Assembly: GCF_002735705.1 (NCBI RefSeq)
Contig: NZ_PDZL01000034.1
Coordinates: 1-34,586 of the forward strand
Direction of reading: 5' to 3'
DNA: 34,586 nt
Source: Janthinobacterium sp. BJB426
Lineage (GTDB): Bacteria > Pseudomonadota > Gammaproteobacteria > Burkholderiales > Burkholderiaceae_D
Position numbers and translations under genes: made by a program. The notes under the pieces are model-generated. The model had not been told where the DNA came from. It did no database searches and saw only the letters and a list, made by a program, of their open reading frames with translations. This document shows positions 31,991-34,586 of this stretch, in pieces; within the stretch, counting starts at the first letter, position 1, and every line of letters starts with the position of its first letter.

Positions 31991-33057
31991 CGCGCGCTCA
32001 CCTGTGTCAATGCTTGACGGCGCATGGCCGTATCGATGCGCACTTCGGCCGACATGCCCACGCGCAGGCGACGTTCGCCATCCTGGCCCGGATCGAGCGC
32101 GATCCTGACGGGGATGCGCTGCACCACCTTGGTGAAGTTGCCGGTGGCGTTTTCCGGCGCGATGGCGGCGAACGTCACGCCCGTGGCCGGCGCGATACTG
32201 TGCACGGTGCCGTGCAGGAGCACGCCCGGATAGGCGTCGACGGCGATGCTGGCGCGCTGGCCTTGGCGCACGTGGGTCAGCTGGGTTTCCTGCAGGTTGG
32301 CGACGACGAAGCTGCGGTTCAGGGGCACCACGGCCATCAGGCTGGCGCCAGGAGCGACCAGGGCGCCGACGCGCACGGCGCGGCGTCCCACGATGCCGTC
32401 GATGGGGGCGCTCAGTTGTGTATGCGACAGATCCAGTTCGGCCCGTTGCAGGCTGGCGCGGGCGCGCAGCAAGGCCGCTTCGGCCGCGCCTTGCTGCGCT
32501 TGCAAAATGTCCGTCTGCTTGCGGGTGGCGACGAGGGCGGCGCGGTTTTGCGCCAGGCGCGCGCGGCTCACATCGAAGCGCGATTGCGCCTGCTGCGCGT
32601 TCTGCACGCTGCCCGCGCCCTGGCCAGCCAGGTGCGTTGAACGGGCCAGTTCCTGCTGCGCCAGTTTGTCTTCCGCCTGGTTGGCGTCGACCAGGGTGCT
32701 GGCTTGTTCGATCACCGATTGCTGGCGCTGCACCGCGGCGCGGGCATTCGCCAGTTGCGCTTCGGCGCCGGCTACCTCGGCACGGGCCGAGGCGGCGGCG
32801 GCCTGGTAGTCGCGGTCGTCGATGCGCGCCAGCAGCTGACCCGACTTGACAGTCTGGTTGTCTTCCACCAGCACCTCCCGCACGATGCCGCCCACCTTGG
32901 GGGAAAGCACGGTGTAGTCGGCGCTGACAAAGGCGTCGTCCGTGCTTTGTTCGTCGCCACGGGCGAACAGCAGTTGCCAGGCGCAAAAGGCGAGGGCGCA
33001 GGCCAGCAGCGCCAGGCCGAGGATGAAAGCGCGCGAGCGCAGTATGGGTTTTTGCAT
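31987..33057 (-). CDS. EmrA/HlyD-type periplasmic adaptor
   Basis: The 356-residue protein links the inner-membrane MFS pump to the outer-membrane channel. It has one N-terminal membrane anchor (about 10-32), then a barrel-sandwich start STDDAFVSADYTVLSPKVGG, a long alpha-helical hairpin (about 90-200) and LSHTQLSAPIDGIVGRR, all typical of EmrA. ATG 33057 (MQKPILRS) is chosen over an in-frame ATG at 33078. It begins 27 bp after the MFS gene stop and its own stop overlaps the next gene. Confidence 0.93.
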   Translation of the reverse strand: MQKPILRSRAFILGLALLACALAFCAWQLLFARGDEQSTDDAFVSADYTVLSPKVGGIVREVLVEDNQTVKSGQLLARIDDRDYQAAAASARAEVAGAEAQLANARAAVQRQQSVIEQASTLVDANQAEDKLAQQELARSTHLAGQGAGSVQNAQQAQSRFDVSRARLAQNRAALVATRKQTDILQAQQGAAEAALLRARASLQRAELDLSHTQLSAPIDGIVGRRAVRVGALVAPGASLMAVVPLNRSFVVANLQETQLTHVRQGQRASIAVDAYPGVLLHGTVHSIAPATGVTFAAIAPENATGNFTKVVQRIPVRIALDPGQDGERRLRVGMSAEVRIDTAMRRQALTQVSAR

Positions 33058-33084
33058 GGTGAAGCTCTTTCGTAACAATAGAAA

Positions 33085-34586
33085 TCAGGCGGCGCGCGGC
33101 GGATAGACGCGCGTCGGCAGGATGGGAATGATCACAATCATGGCCAGCGCGATGGCGGCCACGGTGAGGTACAGGTCGGACGAAGTCAGGGTGACGACTT
33201 GCGCATGCATGCGCTGCGCAATTCCCGCCATGTCTACGCCGGCCGGCAGGTTGCCCAGGCGTTCGCTGAGCACCGTTGAATGAAAATGGTTGCGGCGCGT
33301 GATCAGCGCATCGAGCACGCCGGTGGCGACGACGGCCGACATGCCCTTGATGGTGTTGAACCAGGCCGACGCGAACGGGCCATCCTGCGGCGCCAGGCCC
33401 GTGGTGGCCAGCAGCAGCAAGGGAATCACGGCCATCGGTTGCGCGAAGATCTGCACCGCTTGCAGCAGGTAGAAATGCGTGCGTATCCAGTCCGGCGACA
33501 TGCGCGCGCCGAGCACGCAGGACAGGGCCAGCAGGGCCAGGCCGATGGCCAGCACCCAGCGGCAATCGACGGCGCGCAGATTGCACAGGGCGGCCACCAG
33601 CGGCAGGGCGATCAACTGCGGCAGCGCCACCATCAGCATCACGGGCGCCGTTTGCAGCGGGCGGTAGCCGTGCACCTGCGCCAGGTAGGACGAGGGGATC
33701 AGGATCACGGCCAGCAGCACGAACAGCACGCCGCCCAGGGTCAGCAGGGCATGACTGAGGTTACGCCGCGACAGCAGCTGCAGCTTGAAAAATGGCAGCG
33801 GATGCGACCACTCGTTGATGAAAAACAATACCAGCAGCACGGCGCCGCCGCCCAGCAGCACGCAGATCAGCGGCGAGGCGAACCACGCCAGGCGTTCGCC
33901 CTGCAGCAAGCCGACCACCAGCATGCTGATGGCGGGCAGGCCAAGCAGCAGGCCGCGCCAGTCGAATTGGCGCAAGCGCTCGAGGCGCAGCGGGTCTTGC
34001 GGCAAGCCCCAGGACACCATCAGCAGGGCGACGATGCTGCCCGGGACGACTTGCCAGAAGGCCCATTGCCAGCCCAGGTACTCGGTCCAGAAGGCGGCCA
34101 GCGGCGTGCCCAGGCTGGGACCGAAAGTGGCGCTCAGCGCATAGCCGCCCAGGCCATACAGCTTGATATTTGGCGGCAGGAAGCGCAGCGCCACCGTCAT
34201 CAGCATGGGCGGCAGGGCGCCGCCGGCCGCGCCCTGCACCACGCGCAGGAACATCAGCACGGACAGGTTCGGCGCGAACGGGCATAGCACGCCGGCGGCC
34301 ATGCAGACGATGATGGCGGTGGCCGTCAGCCGGCGCAGCGAAAAGGTGACGGAGCACCACGGCGCGAACGCCATGGCCGACACCGAGGCGGCCGCATACA
34401 GGGCGACGAGCCAGCTGGCGTCGTCGCGCGCGATGCCCATGGCGCCGCGGATGTCGGCCAGCGCGACCTTGGTGATGTTTTCATTCAGGCCGGAGACCAG
34501 CACGGCCAGCAGCACGCCAGCCAGGCCCGTGGCCAGGCGCAGGCCAAAAACAGGTGGGGCGGCGGCAGGAGGGGAAGGGGCGGCCG
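33085..34586 (-). CDS. EmrB-type DHA2 MFS efflux transporter (5' end outside window)
   Basis: The protein is a proton-driven drug exporter of the 14-segment DHA2 branch. VSGLNENITKVALADI is the first-segment motif, and MFLRVVQGAAGGALPPML lies in segment four. At least 476 residues follow GTG 34515, but the frame stays open through AATGLAGVLL-like hydrophobic sequence and a Pro/Ala-rich stretch to the window edge, so the true start is beyond 34586. It heads an operon with the EmrA-type adaptor, outer-membrane lipoprotein and 144-residue protein. Substrates are unknown. Any regulator would be outside the window. Confidence 0.92.
   Translation of the reverse strand, partial: AAPSPPAAAPPVFGLRLATGLAGVLLAVLVSGLNENITKVALADIRGAMGIARDDASWLVALYAAASVSAMAFAPWCSVTFSLRRLTATAIIVCMAAGVLCPFAPNLSVLMFLRVVQGAAGGALPPMLMTVALRFLPPNIKLYGLGGYALSATFGPSLGTPLAAFWTEYLGWQWAFWQVVPGSIVALLMVSWGLPQDPLRLERLRQFDWRGLLLGLPAISMLVVGLLQGERLAWFASPLICVLLGGGAVLLVLFFINEWSHPLPFFKLQLLSRRNLSHALLTLGGVLFVLLAVILIPSSYLAQVHGYRPLQTAPVMLMVALPQLIALPLVAALCNLRAVDCRWVLAIGLALLALSCVLGARMSPDWIRTHFYLLQAVQIFAQPMAVIPLLLLATTGLAPQDGPFASAWFNTIKGMSAVVATGVLDALITRRNHFHSTVLSERLGNLPAGVDMAGIAQRMHAQVVTLTSSDLYLTVAAIALAMIVIIPILPTRVYPPRAA

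Noticed and set aside
31991..33586. Long upstream extension of the outer-membrane efflux frame
   Set aside because: Shadow of the adaptor and MFS genes; the lipoprotein signal begins at ATG 31990.

Overview
The window looks like chromosome of a GC-rich betaproteobacterium of the Oxalobacteraceae (Janthinobacterium, Duganella or Massilia type). This rests on overall base composition, the protein sequences, and gene order such as orn / M48 peptidase / phhB / rsgA. The genus is inferred from memory of family sequences; no database search was possible. No transposase, integrase, phage gene, CRISPR array or tRNA was seen. Most of the window is core or stable accessory genome.

Layout. 1-165: 3' end of an rRNA operon (5S rRNA and its terminator). 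183-1526 (+): leucine-rich-repeat protein fused to a small protein-kinase domain. 1580-2845 (-): nitronate-monooxygenase-like flavoprotein with a C-terminal cysteine cluster. 3030-3515 (-): yajQ. 3701-4729 (+): murB. 4747-4832: hairpin repeat. 4841-5155 (-): ppnP. 5181-13764 (-): a complete seven-gene Wsp surface-sensing chemosensory operon, wspA-B-C-D-E-F-R, with overlapping or nearly touching genes. 13940-16165 (-): argF and argG. 16449-19304 (-): soluble 951-residue TPR-GAF-histidine kinase with no regulator beside it. 19548-19964 (-): small exported protein of unknown function.

20246-22790 (-): M48 protease, phhB and rsgA in translationally coupled order, divergent from orn (22847-23455, +). 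23463-23580: palindromic repeat element between convergent genes. 23594-24879 (-): unknown 114-residue protein and a LysR regulator, divergent from an EamA transporter (25115-26014, +). 26208-30074 (+): hmuSTUV heme use operon behind a promoter with a Fur-like box. 30077-30124: short tandem repeat. 30120-34586 (-): EmrB-type MFS pump (5' end beyond the window), EmrA-type adaptor, NodT/OprM-type outer-membrane lipoprotein and an unknown 144-residue protein.

Functional themes. In the known Wsp pathway, a membrane receptor (WspA) with two CheW couplers (WspB, WspD) controls a hybrid kinase (WspE). Adaptation is by methyltransferase WspC and methylesterase WspF, and output is cyclic di-GMP made by WspR. 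The same window carries YajQ, reported as a c-di-GMP-binding protein, and Orn, which degrades the pGpG left by c-di-GMP hydrolysis; that proximity may be chance. The heme operon imports and processes heme under iron limitation. The tripartite pump exports hydrophobic or toxic compounds across both membranes. No wholly new system can be claimed. The most unusual points are the LRR-kinase fusion, the N-terminal cysteine clusters, the orphan TPR-GAF kinase and the structured intergenic repeats.
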